Shown here in pieces: positions 50,874 through 59,760 of a stretch of DNA of 64,000 nucleotides. The position numbers and the translations under genes were made by a program. How positions within the stretch are numbered: the first letter of the stretch is position 1; each line of letters starts with the position of its first letter. The stretch covers positions 124,001-188,000 of the forward strand of contig SUVW01000001.1 in NCBI GenBank assembly GCA_015061815.1. The letters are read 5' to 3'. The notes beneath the pieces were generated by a model. It was given only the letters and a program-made list of their open reading frames with translations, did no database searches and was not told the origin of the DNA. Source of the DNA: Lentisphaerota bacterium (GTDB lineage Bacteria > Verrucomicrobiota > Lentisphaeria > Victivallales > Victivallaceae).

Positions 50874-53483
50874 TCAGCGTCTCAACAGGGGGATGCCGCC
50901 ATTGCCGAGATTCTCGGTTCGCGGAAGCGGGGCACCGTCATTATTGATCAATCTGGCCGTAACAAATATCAGCATATTCCGCCGGGTTGAAACTTCCGAC
51001 TGGGACTGGAAAAGCCGGCCGATAAAGGGGATATCCGACAGAATCGGAATCTTATCAAGGCGTTTCTGGGAGTTGCTGTCAGACAATCCGCCGATAACCA
51101 CCGTTTCGCCGTGATTGACATCCACCTGCACCCGTAATTCCCGGGTCGCGATCACCGGACGCCATACGACAAAACGCTCTTCTGTAGCATTCCATTCACC
51201 ATTATTATTCAGCCGTGCGATCTGCACAACGACCTCATACTCATCTTTTCCGGTATATGCGGTGATTTTGGGATTGAGATGCAGACGGATCACCTTGTTG
51301 CCCGGCTGAATCTCCGGCTTGACAGAAAACTCCGTTCCGACATCAGACGCAGTCTCCGCAAAAGTCGGACTTGGAGGTGTAATTGTGACCTGAATATCAC
51401 CGGAATCTCCCACCTCTTCAGTTTCCACTTCCATCTCTTCCCACTCTTCCGGGAAGAAGTATGCTTTGGTCATTTTTATATGCGCCTGTACGCCGTTGGC
51501 CACCAATACGCGCGGAGCGGAAATCTGCTCGGTACGGTCGCTGTGATCCAGCGCATTGATCGTCAATGTCAGATTGAAACTGTCATCGATGCCGAAAGGC
51601 TTGAATGAACCGAAAATATCCGGGAAGATGTTCAAATTGCTGATGACCCGGGAATCGACCCCGCTCAAAAGACCATCCAGCATCCGCAGCATACCGCCTT
51701 CTGTGGTATTCGCGCCCTTTTCCAAACTCCATCTGGAACCGCCTGTCCGGTCAGTCATTGCTTCCAAGGCCCAGTTGAAACCGAGTTCTTCCATATCGGT
51801 TTCTGCAAGTTCAATGGATTTGACTTCGACTTCGACCATCGGGGATTCCACATTGAGCCGGTCGAGCAATTCTTTCATTTTCCGGTGGTTCTCTTCCGTA
51901 TTGTTCATAAACATATTTTCACGGAAACTTATTGAACTGCCCTCCGGGAAGGTCACACCGTAAAGTGTGAAAAAGTTCTGCAGCGCAGCCGGAGTCAAAT
52001 CTGCCTCATTGACCACCGGCGCAGCGGGAGCTGCGGGGGCAGCCGGGGCATCACCGCCCTCTTCGCCGCCTTCGCCGCCCTCATCTTCCATCGGGACATC
52101 TTCAGCGGCACCACCGGCCTCACCGCCGGTTTTTCCGGCGATCATCGCTTTGACACTGTTGAATAATTCATAAGATTCCGGATAAAGCCGTTTATCCGGC
52201 GCACCGAAAACCACACGGTCAGGACGCACAACATAGGTCAGATCGGTCAGAAAACAGACATAATCAAGCAGCTGGCGCAAAGTGACATTTTTCAATTCCA
52301 GCGTAATGTAAATACCATCTTTCGCTTTTTGCGCGCTCTCGCCGCCGGCATCATCTGCAGCCGGAGCTTCGCCCCAGTCATCTTCAGCGTTTTCAGCATC
52401 CTCTGCATCTTCATTTTCCGCAGCGGCATCAGTTTTTGCCGCCGGAGCATCAGCTGCGCCATCGGCTTCTGCTTTCGCCTCCGGCTTCCGGCTCGGCTGG
52501 ATAAAGGTGATAGTCACACCCTCTTTATCCGGGTCAAAAATTTTGTTGTCGCGCATGAACTGCACGACCGCTTCCAAATCAGTTTCATTAAAGGGGACCA
52601 CCGGGAAAATGATGGTATCAAGCTTCTTCTGAATGGCATAATCATTTTCTTTGACCTGGGATGGGCCGTCGCCGACAGCAGTTCCGCGCTCTTTTTCCAT
52701 CGGGAAGACCGGTTCCACCCACTGCCATGCGCCATAGGAAAGCTGGCCCTGAATATCAGCCTTGCGCCGCTTCAAACCGGATTCATAATATTTTTTGTAC
52801 ATCTGTGAAGCCAGATAACTGGCATCGGCATTGTAGGGGTTGAGTACATAAACCTCTTCGATCTTCTGCCACACCTGATCATACCGGCCGCTGCGGTAAT
52901 ATGACCATGCTTCATTCAACAGCTTTTTGATCGTCTTTTCCCGCTGGATTATCTGCGGGTCAGTCGCCGAAACCGCCGTTGCCTCTTTGCGGGTCAACGC
53001 ACTTTTGCGACCGCGCGCCGCCACAATGATCGACATCGCTTTATCCCGCAAAAGCCCGGTAATCAATATCGCTTCATTAGCCAGAGCGACCGCTTCATCA
53101 TATTTTCCCTGAACCATTGCATTTTCGGCATCTTTCAACTTCAAATTGCCGTAAGTCAGCTGCAGTGCCCGCAATTCACCGGAAAACTCGGCCAACCGGG
53201 TACGCGCCACCCAGCTGTCCACTTCGGCAGCTTCCAATTCCAGAGGACTGATAACATTTTCCTGAAGCACTTTGATCGCTTCGGCATACTTCTGCTGCTG
53301 TGCCAGCTTGCGGCTGCGGGCAGCTTCAGCATCCTGATCGGCATAAATCTTTTTGCTGGTTTTCTCATGCCGGGTCCCGATCCCGTCTCCGGCCGCATAC
53401 GCCGGAGAACAAAAGCAGATACCCAATGCCGCCGCCAAAGTGCAAACAATGGCTCCTGAAGCAAATGGTTTGGTCTGTTTCAT
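50874..53483 (-). CDS. Secretin-family protein (copy 2), Amuc_1098-like
   Basis: This 869-residue protein has a signal peptide (about 1-30), a helical N-terminal domain with repeats like copy 1, and two acidic/Ala/Pro low-complexity linkers (about 335-390 and 460-500). A secretin domain ends NHGETVVIGGLSDSNSQKRLDKIPILSDIPFIGRLFQSQSEVSTRRNMLIFVTARLINNDG. Gene order suggests it corresponds to Amuc_1098 of Akkermansia. AAGGAAG precedes the ATG. The acidic linkers are unusual for secretins and may reflect a flexible periplasmic stalk. Two adjacent secretins suggest a hetero-oligomeric or two-channel system. Confidence 0.92.
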   Translation of the reverse strand: MKQTKPFASGAIVCTLAAALGICFCSPAYAAGDGIGTRHEKTSKKIYADQDAEAARSRKLAQQQKYAEAIKVLQENVISPLELEAAEVDSWVARTRLAEFSGELRALQLTYGNLKLKDAENAMVQGKYDEAVALANEAILITGLLRDKAMSIIVAARGRKSALTRKEATAVSATDPQIIQREKTIKKLLNEAWSYYRSGRYDQVWQKIEEVYVLNPYNADASYLASQMYKKYYESGLKRRKADIQGQLSYGAWQWVEPVFPMEKERGTAVGDGPSQVKENDYAIQKKLDTIIFPVVPFNETDLEAVVQFMRDNKIFDPDKEGVTITFIQPSRKPEAKAEADGAADAPAAKTDAAAENEDAEDAENAEDDWGEAPAADDAGGESAQKAKDGIYITLELKNVTLRQLLDYVCFLTDLTYVVRPDRVVFGAPDKRLYPESYELFNSVKAMIAGKTGGEAGGAAEDVPMEDEGGEGGEEGGDAPAAPAAPAAPVVNEADLTPAALQNFFTLYGVTFPEGSSISFRENMFMNNTEENHRKMKELLDRLNVESPMVEVEVKSIELAETDMEELGFNWALEAMTDRTGGSRWSLEKGANTTEGGMLRMLDGLLSGVDSRVISNLNIFPDIFGSFKPFGIDDSFNLTLTINALDHSDRTEQISAPRVLVANGVQAHIKMTKAYFFPEEWEEMEVETEEVGDSGDIQVTITPPSPTFAETASDVGTEFSVKPEIQPGNKVIRLHLNPKITAYTGKDEYEVVVQIARLNNNGEWNATEERFVVWRPVIATRELRVQVDVNHGETVVIGGLSDSNSQKRLDKIPILSDIPFIGRLFQSQSEVSTRRNMLIFVTARLINNDGAPLPRTENLGNGGIPLLRR

Positions 53484-53556
53484 TCGTTTTCTTCCTTTTG
53501 AAATATATTATGAATTTCCAAATTCTTTTTGTTTCATACTTCTGACAATACTCTGC

Positions 53557-55050
53557 TTACTTTACACCCGGCCCCGGAGCGCGGACGATCTCTTCTTCAT
53601 CACCGTCGACATCGTTCTTTTTCTCGACCTTCTTTATCGGAGTCTTATCGGCCGGAACCATACCGGCTTTGGTAATGATGATCGGCACGACCTCCTTCTT
53701 TCCGGAAGTCTCCTCTTTAACATTGTTTTTCTTCTTGTCGGAAGCGCGAACGACCTCTTCCATTTCCACTCTCATATTCGCGATATCCACCGACTTCAAG
53801 CGGTAAAATCTAACCTCTCTCCGGCGTTCCTTTGCCGTCAATCCGCCCTCTTTTTTCTCCGTCGCGAATAATCCGATCGGCAGCGTGTCACCAACTTTGA
53901 GCACGTATTCACGCTTGTTTTTGATATTTCCGGTATCAACCAGCACCGGACGGCGGTCACTGGAATACGCAGTTTTATTCAAAACCATTTTCAACTTATC
54001 CGGAGTCACTCCGGCTTTGGCGACCTCGACCAAAGTCACCTCTGATTCATCGATTTTTTCCACCAGTTCACCCTTGGCATCCAGGTTACCGCCGGCACGT
54101 TTGCGCTCAATGATCTTGCGCTCGACATCCTCGACCCGGTAAGTTTTACCCTCGATTTTTATAGTCGAACCGATCCGCAGATAAGAACTGGTCAAACGTC
54201 CGGCACGGCGCGGATTCGGGTCGGGATAGTTGAACTGAAGCTGCCAGGTGTTTTTATCCTGATTGGCGTTGTCGTTGAGAGCCATGAATTTGACCGGAAG
54301 TTCGATCTGACGGATATCTTTCAACTGCAGCCGCCACCACATCGGCGGGTGATCTTTGGGATCATTGGGCATGGTCTTATTCTCAAGCTCAAAGATATTG
54401 GAAAAGCCGTCACCGTCAATGTCGTAACGAACATCATACCGGTCATTGGGATCCATGCCGAAACGCTCCTCGACCTCATTGGGCAAACCATCATCATCGC
54501 GGTCTTTTTCATCCTCCTGACGCTGATTTTCCGTTTCCTGCCGTTTCTTTTCCTCTTCGGCAGCCTTGAGCCGTTTATCCTCATCGGCGGCATAGAATTT
54601 ATATTCGTAATCAACCACATCTATATTCAAGGGCGGCTGCAGCTGATTCTGACACTCCGGACACTTACCAAGCTCTTTGTCAGTGGAATTAAAGTGAAAC
54701 ACCGGGATCAACATCGTATATTTGCCGTTTTCATCCTCGCTGCCGCAATGCGGACACTCGGCCATACTGAAAGGTTTGACAAAATCGCTCACCGGCAATT
54801 CATCTTTTTCCCGGTGCGCCTTGCGCTGCCAGTCAAAGTGGCTGGCCTCCCAGCGTTCTACGGTATCAAACTTCTTATCTCCGGCATCTTCATTCACATA
54901 ATCCGGACGGCGGGCGGGCAGAGCCAAATCTTTATCTTTGACCTCCCGGGTCGAACTGATCACCGACTGCACCAGAAACATCAAACCGATAAAAATTACA
55001 AAAAGTCCAAGCAGGATGACTTTTTCATAATGTTTTTTAATAAAATCCAC
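53557..55050 (-). CDS. Inner-membrane protein with zinc ribbon and calcium loops (Amuc_1099 position)
   Basis: This 497-residue protein has one N-terminal membrane helix (VILLGLFVIFIGLMFLVQSVI) and a periplasmic part. The periplasmic part holds a zinc-ribbon-like pair (CPHCGSEDENGKY... then CPECQNQ, about 98-138). It also holds two Asp-rich loops, DRDDDGLPNEVEERFG and DIDGDGFSNIFELENKT (about 184-230), that match calcium-binding thrombospondin-3/dockerin-type motifs. A beta-rich C-terminal half and a Lys/Glu-rich tail follow. The start is GTG with GGAGG about 9 nt upstream. The place in the operon equals Amuc_1099. A scaffold role between inner membrane and secretin is inferred. Confidence 0.75.
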   Translation of the reverse strand: MDFIKKHYEKVILLGLFVIFIGLMFLVQSVISSTREVKDKDLALPARRPDYVNEDAGDKKFDTVERWEASHFDWQRKAHREKDELPVSDFVKPFSMAECPHCGSEDENGKYTMLIPVFHFNSTDKELGKCPECQNQLQPPLNIDVVDYEYKFYAADEDKRLKAAEEEKKRQETENQRQEDEKDRDDDGLPNEVEERFGMDPNDRYDVRYDIDGDGFSNIFELENKTMPNDPKDHPPMWWRLQLKDIRQIELPVKFMALNDNANQDKNTWQLQFNYPDPNPRRAGRLTSSYLRIGSTIKIEGKTYRVEDVERKIIERKRAGGNLDAKGELVEKIDESEVTLVEVAKAGVTPDKLKMVLNKTAYSSDRRPVLVDTGNIKNKREYVLKVGDTLPIGLFATEKKEGGLTAKERRREVRFYRLKSVDIANMRVEMEEVVRASDKKKNNVKEETSGKKEVVPIIITKAGMVPADKTPIKKVEKKNDVDGDEEEIVRAPGPGVK

Positions 55051-55074
55051 TTGCTCAATCCTCCGGAAAAATCT

Positions 55075-56748
55075 TCATTGATTCTGTTCCAAAACCACAT
55101 AATCCACATCAAGATACACTATGCAGTCATCGGCATGTTCTCCCACCACGACGGCAGCATAACCGAACTTCTCATGCATTTGAAGAGATTTTTCAAACTC
55201 ATCATATTTTTTTGCTTTCTCTTCTTCAGAGAGCTGTTTTTCAGAATTTTCGCGCATCCCGAAGTCGCCAAGCTGCTGCGCTTCATCCGGATTGTCCGCC
55301 TTTTTTTCTTCCACTTTGGGCGGCGGATTCTCCTTTTCCTCCTTCTCCTTGCGCAAACGCATCAGCACATCATAATATCTTTTCCGGGCCTCACTTTCCG
55401 ATACTTCATTCAGAGGCTTGAATACCGGTGTTTTGGAATTTTCATCGTTACGACTGAAATTTTCCGCATTCTGCTGCGCCTGACGGCGACGGCGGCGACC
55501 GGTATTCTGCACCGGTTCATTATTTTTATGCGTATCACTCTTTATAACCGAATTCATCAGATCGCCTGCACCATTTTCACTGGCATAAAGAGCCAAACCG
55601 CGCACGATATACATGCGGTGTCCCTTGCCGTCTTTGTTGCCTTTCCAGGCGCTATCAAACTCCTTGATCGCATCGCGGATGGAATTCATAGTGCCGGAAA
55701 ACACCAGCGTATAGTGATACAATTTGTAGTTGCCGTCCTGCTCAAAGGATTCAGCCAGTGAACTGCCGGATTCCGAACCGGAACCGCTTGCCCCTTCTTC
55801 GCTCCGCTTGCGCAAAATCACCTGCTGCAATGTCGAAACTTTAGCAGAATTCAACCGTTTTACGATATCCCCGAACACATCCCAATGGAAAAATATGGCC
55901 GGATAATCTTTTGCCGCCGGTTTCGCATGCTTGTCAAAAGTACCTCCACCGACAAAATCCAATGCCCCATCCGCGAAAAACTCCTCTTTGTCTGCCACTA
56001 TCGGACGGATCTTCAACGAAATGATATCATCCACCCGGGCCCGCAATGTACGGATATCACGGTCGACCCGGCGCGGGAAACCGAATCCGTAAAGCAAAAT
56101 CGGCAACTGTGTGGCATCGTTTATCACCTCGTAGGTAAGATTTTCAGCCTCGGCCCGGAACTTCTCCATCGCATGGTTCCAACTTCCGGTCGGAAACAAC
56201 TCGCGGCATTGATAACTGAATTGCTCCAGAACAGAAAGGGAGAATTTCTCCGTATCTTCAGTGATATTGTTATCTGAACAATACTTCTCAAAACGGTTGT
56301 TGAAAAATGTAATAAACTCTTCATAAGTAAGTTTGCGTATCTGCAGCGGCACAGCCGGAGTATCCTCATCTCCCTCAATGCCGGTGTGAGGCACCTTATA
56401 AGCTTCTTTCTCTTCATCACTCATTTTGGCGGCATTCGGAGCCGGAAGTGCCGCAATAAATGCATCCACTGCCGGGCGCAAAGGCGATTTGAAGTTATCC
56501 ACCAAGCCTTTGCCTTTTTCTTCATACAGATCGATATCTTTCTGAATACGCGCCTCATTCTCCCGCCCGGGAGCCGGTTTGCTCTTCACCAGATTCTGCA
56601 CTTTGTTGCGGGTTTGTATCGTCAAATCACGCGATGAACTCCAATCAAAAAAGAGTATCACCACATAAATCAAAAGTCCCAACGCCACGACACCCGTTCC
56701 GCTCAATGAAACGATCATGGTCAAATTTTTCTTGATCTTCTTATTCAC
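55075..56748 (-). CDS. Inner-membrane pilus-assembly-like protein (Amuc_1100 position)
   Basis: This 557-residue protein has a single N-terminal membrane helix (MIVSLSGTGVVALGLLIYVVILFF). A coiled-coil (about 40-75) and a periplasmic region follow, with a PilO-like layout: helices, then LYHYTLVFSGTMNSIRDAIKEF. A Lys/Glu-rich tail ends it. It starts at GTG with GGAG 9 nt upstream. It lies between the PilM-PilN fusion and the Amuc_1099-position gene, the place held in Akkermansia by Amuc_1100, which is shorter (about 317 residues). Homology is inferred from order and architecture, not from residue identity. Confidence 0.7.
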   Translation of the reverse strand: MNKKIKKNLTMIVSLSGTGVVALGLLIYVVILFFDWSSSRDLTIQTRNKVQNLVKSKPAPGRENEARIQKDIDLYEEKGKGLVDNFKSPLRPAVDAFIAALPAPNAAKMSDEEKEAYKVPHTGIEGDEDTPAVPLQIRKLTYEEFITFFNNRFEKYCSDNNITEDTEKFSLSVLEQFSYQCRELFPTGSWNHAMEKFRAEAENLTYEVINDATQLPILLYGFGFPRRVDRDIRTLRARVDDIISLKIRPIVADKEEFFADGALDFVGGGTFDKHAKPAAKDYPAIFFHWDVFGDIVKRLNSAKVSTLQQVILRKRSEEGASGSGSESGSSLAESFEQDGNYKLYHYTLVFSGTMNSIRDAIKEFDSAWKGNKDGKGHRMYIVRGLALYASENGAGDLMNSVIKSDTHKNNEPVQNTGRRRRRQAQQNAENFSRNDENSKTPVFKPLNEVSESEARKRYYDVLMRLRKEKEEKENPPPKVEEKKADNPDEAQQLGDFGMRENSEKQLSEEEKAKKYDEFEKSLQMHEKFGYAAVVVGEHADDCIVYLDVDYVVLEQNQ

Positions 56749-56764
56749 GATTCAATACTCCAGC

Positions 56765-58558
56765 TTATTTTTTCAGTGCCTCTTTCAGTGTCAGGATAAC
56801 TTCAAAGTAAGTCAGATTGCTGTTTCCATCCACTGTTGTTTCATATTTGATCCCCTCGAAAAGCTCCGGATTCTTCCGGACCTCTTTTTCAAACTCCCGG
56901 ACAACGTCACGGTCGCTCTCATTATCCTGACGGGCGATACGCATAACGTAACCTGCCAGACGGAGTTGTTTGATTTCGGTAAGTGCATTGAATTTCTGCG
57001 GCGTCATCCGCTGATTGGGATCATTGCTGCGCTCGGAACGCTGCGTTCCGCCATCCATATTGCTGTCTTCTTCAACAGCGTAGGGCTCCAACGCGATCAA
57101 CCACATCCGGTCGGCAGGGATCATCTTCTGCAGCTCCGTCATGATCACACCGAATTTATTGCGGGCATCCAGGAATTTTGCCGACTGATCGTAGTTGGCG
57201 ATCAGAGTATCCAGTTTTCCTTTCAGTTCCTTGACTTTTGCCAGCTCTTTTTCGGCTTTGGTCACATCGGCACTGACTTTGGCCACACGGGTTTTCTCAA
57301 AATCCCGCACCTGACTGATACCGATCACACTGATCAGCAAACAACTCAAAAGCGCGATCGCCGAAGCGTAAAAATAGGGCTTACGCGCGTCAAGCTCATA
57401 CTGTTTTTTGATCTCACGGGGCAAGAGGGAAATATCCACCGGACAATTTCCGATGTTATGCAGAGCCATACCGATCATCCCCTGCGACATCGAAGCCTGC
57501 GCCTGCAGCACACTCCGGTCAACACCGGGACCGATGGTCAGCAAACCGAATGCATTGAGATATTCCACCGGGATATGCAGCTTTTCATTGAAAAATTCGG
57601 TCGTATACTGCATCGTTGAACCGCCGCCGGCCAGAAGCATCCGCACCGGAGCATTACCATTGTGCTGCGCCCGCCAGACGTTGATCGAACGGCTGATCTC
57701 TCCATGCAGACGGGTCATCACATTGCGGGTAAGTTTGGAAATCGTCGCGGCCAGAGTGGATTCCGGTTCATCGTAAGCACCGCCCAGGGCGACGAATCCG
57801 TGCCGCCGCTTCAAATCTTCAGCTTCTTTATCCGACACTCCGAATTCCCGGGCGATCTGGGTATTGACCGTATCACCGCCGATGGGGATGTTGCGCATGA
57901 ATATCCGCCGGTTGTCAGCTATCATCAGACAACTGCCTTTTGCCCCTATTTCCAGCAGCAGTGCAGGCTCTTTTTCATCGATCTGGGCAATCACCGCTGC
58001 GTTGAAAAGATTCAGCGAAGACAGCTCCACAGACAGAAGTTTTTTTCCGGAACGCTCTATTGCATCAGTGTAACAAACCACATCTTCAGTTTTCACCGCC
58101 ACAAAAAGAGCTTCATACTCCTCATTTTTCACGGTATTGGTTTCCACCGTGCCATCTTCAAGAGTTTCCTCGACTGTCTCCTCCCACTCATGGTGAAGCA
58201 ACTGATAGCCCCACTCGATCTCATGCATTGAATAAGGAACCGCCTGCGATGCCTCAAATTCAATGATCCGGGCGACAGTTGAACTGCTGCCGAGCATCGG
58301 CGGCAGTTTGCTCAAACGCTGGAAAGAACTGCTGGACGGCAGAGCCAAACGGACCTGCCGGGCGGAAAAACCGCCCTCCAGAAGCATCTCGTTGTAATTG
58401 CGTTCAAAACACTCTGCCACACTTTCATCTTCCAGCTGCTCGACCCGCCGGTTCAAAAAATTGGTCAGAACGATGATGCCATTCTGGAAGCTGAATTCAG
58501 CCATTCGCAAACTGCGGCTTCCGATGTCCACTGTAAGGATACTGTTTTCTTTACCCAT
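56765..58558 (-). CDS. PilM-PilN fusion protein (Amuc_1101-like)
   Basis: This 597-residue protein fuses a PilM/FtsA-type actin-fold domain with a PilN-type domain. The actin-fold domain (about 1-370) contains ILTVDIGSRSLRMAEF, ALLLEIGAKGSCLMIADN, RNIPIGGDTVNTQIA and RMLLAGGGSTM. The PilN part has a membrane helix (about 403-420, FYASAIALLSCLLISVIGI), a coiled-coil and a small domain ending TYFEVILTLKEA. In type IV pili PilM binds PilN at the inner membrane and links it to the motor. ATG 58558 is preferred to 58621 because GGAAAG lies 5 nt before it and the MGKENSILTVDIG start matches PilM. The fusion removes the need for a separate PilN. Confidence 0.88.
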   Translation of the reverse strand: MGKENSILTVDIGSRSLRMAEFSFQNGIIVLTNFLNRRVEQLEDESVAECFERNYNEMLLEGGFSARQVRLALPSSSSFQRLSKLPPMLGSSSTVARIIEFEASQAVPYSMHEIEWGYQLLHHEWEETVEETLEDGTVETNTVKNEEYEALFVAVKTEDVVCYTDAIERSGKKLLSVELSSLNLFNAAVIAQIDEKEPALLLEIGAKGSCLMIADNRRIFMRNIPIGGDTVNTQIAREFGVSDKEAEDLKRRHGFVALGGAYDEPESTLAATISKLTRNVMTRLHGEISRSINVWRAQHNGNAPVRMLLAGGGSTMQYTTEFFNEKLHIPVEYLNAFGLLTIGPGVDRSVLQAQASMSQGMIGMALHNIGNCPVDISLLPREIKKQYELDARKPYFYASAIALLSCLLISVIGISQVRDFEKTRVAKVSADVTKAEKELAKVKELKGKLDTLIANYDQSAKFLDARNKFGVIMTELQKMIPADRMWLIALEPYAVEEDSNMDGGTQRSERSNDPNQRMTPQKFNALTEIKQLRLAGYVMRIARQDNESDRDVVREFEKEVRKNPELFEGIKYETTVDGNSNLTYFEVILTLKEALKK

Positions 58559-58630
58559 CTGTCTTTCCAAACATTTCAATATTTTTTTACTTCTTCGCCG
58601 TTCTCCGGCATCGCCCATCACCCGGGAAAT

Positions 58631-59320
58631 TCACTGCCTTTTCTCCAAATCGAAGTCATCCGCCCCCAATAATGCCCAAGGGGTCTGTGAACGGGGCAAC
58701 ACTCCCCCGGTAAAAATCATATTCTCCGGAACCATTTTGCAATACTCTTCAAAATTTTTCCGGCCGGATGAACTGCAGTAAGCGCGCGCCAACTGTCTGC
58801 CCGCTGCACTGAAGATCACCTCTCCTTTAAAATCAACCTTGGCCGCCCGGCGGATACCGCCGGTAGCCAACACACTGTACCGGTCAATAAACTTCCCCGG
58901 CACAAACATCGTAACCACGTGACGTTTACCATCACGTCTTACGGTGTACAACTCTGTTTCTCCGGTATACATCCCGAAAATCGTCTTACCGTCCACCTTC
59001 CATCCGGTATCCAGCAATACCCGCACCTGCAGTTTCAAATCATCGACAAATCCCCCTTGCAGGAAACGGAATCCGCTGCCGCTTTTTCTGATTTTCGGCT
59101 CCGGAAGCGATTTCCGGTCGACGGTAAATTCGATTTTTACCATCAGCCACCGGTTTTCAGAAGTAACTTTGGCAAACATTGCGCCGCTGTGCCGATACTC
59201 CACCTCGGGGGGACTTACCAGAAACATATCCACATCCACACGGGAGATCAAGTCATCATCGGCAAATACCGGAATATTGATCACAACTCCGATCAACAGA
59301 ACCAGTATCCGCCAGGGCAT
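58631..59320 (-). CDS. Exported protein at Amuc_1102 position
   Basis: This 229-residue protein has a signal peptide (MPWRILVLLIGVVINIPVFA). The mature part is beta-rich (VDVDMFLVSPPEVEYRHSGAMFAKVTSENRWLMVKIEFTV, GWKVDGKTIFGMYTGETELYTV), consistent with an immunoglobulin-like fold. It is the first gene before the PilM-PilN fusion, in the place of Amuc_1102 in Akkermansia. AAGGAG lies 8 nt before the ATG. Function unknown; envelope-located part of the pilus-like system is inferred. Confidence 0.72.
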   Translation of the reverse strand: MPWRILVLLIGVVINIPVFADDDLISRVDVDMFLVSPPEVEYRHSGAMFAKVTSENRWLMVKIEFTVDRKSLPEPKIRKSGSGFRFLQGGFVDDLKLQVRVLLDTGWKVDGKTIFGMYTGETELYTVRRDGKRHVVTMFVPGKFIDRYSVLATGGIRRAAKVDFKGEVIFSAAGRQLARAYCSSSGRKNFEEYCKMVPENMIFTGGVLPRSQTPWALLGADDFDLEKRQ

Positions 59321-59332
59321 TTGCGAATCTCC

Positions 59333-59650
59333 TTACTTTTGAGCTTCCACCGGAGCAGCAGCATCCGCTTTCGCCGCCAATTTTTCCTGCAGCGCATCAC
59401 CATCGCGCCCGGAACCGAATCCGATAACTGCCGCCAGAATCAATGCGACAATAAAAAACACTGCCGTCAATACAACTGTACTCTTGGTCAGATGACTTCC
59501 GGCTTTACCGCCGAAAACCGACTCTCCGATCCCGCCGAATGCCGCCCCCATGCCGCCGGACTTCGACGGCTGGAGCAAAATCAGCGCAATCAACAGCAAT
59601 GCAACAATAAAAATCACCACATAAAGAAGCACTGTCAGAACTGGCATCAT
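59333..59650 (-). CDS. secG: Protein-export subunit SecG
   Basis: This 105-residue protein has two membrane helices (about 5-25 and 55-75) separated by LLQPSKSGGMGAAFGGIGESVFGG, the SecG signature loop. It assists SecYE translocation. The Ala-rich tail is longer than minimal SecG. Two ATGs (59650, 59647) follow AGAGG; either may be used. The gene ends 12 nt before the next exported-protein gene and follows tpiA on the same strand, a frequent pairing (tpiA-secG). Confidence 0.93.
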   Translation of the reverse strand: MMPVLTVLLYVVIFIVALLLIALILLQPSKSGGMGAAFGGIGESVFGGKAGSHLTKSTVVLTAVFFIVALILAAVIGFGSGRDGDALQEKLAAKADAAAPVEAQK

Positions 59651-59760
59651 TACCTCTCTTTTTGCACCTGTTGTTTATTCCCCGGCCGACATGCCGGAAC
59701 CTTATAATCTCATCCGCAACACTGCTGCGGCGATACTGTCAAAACCTCTCCGGACGGAAC

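Noticed and set aside
49844-50947. Plus-strand frame of 367 codons opposite the secretins
   Set aside because: It spans the junction of two certain secretin genes and has no homology-like pattern.
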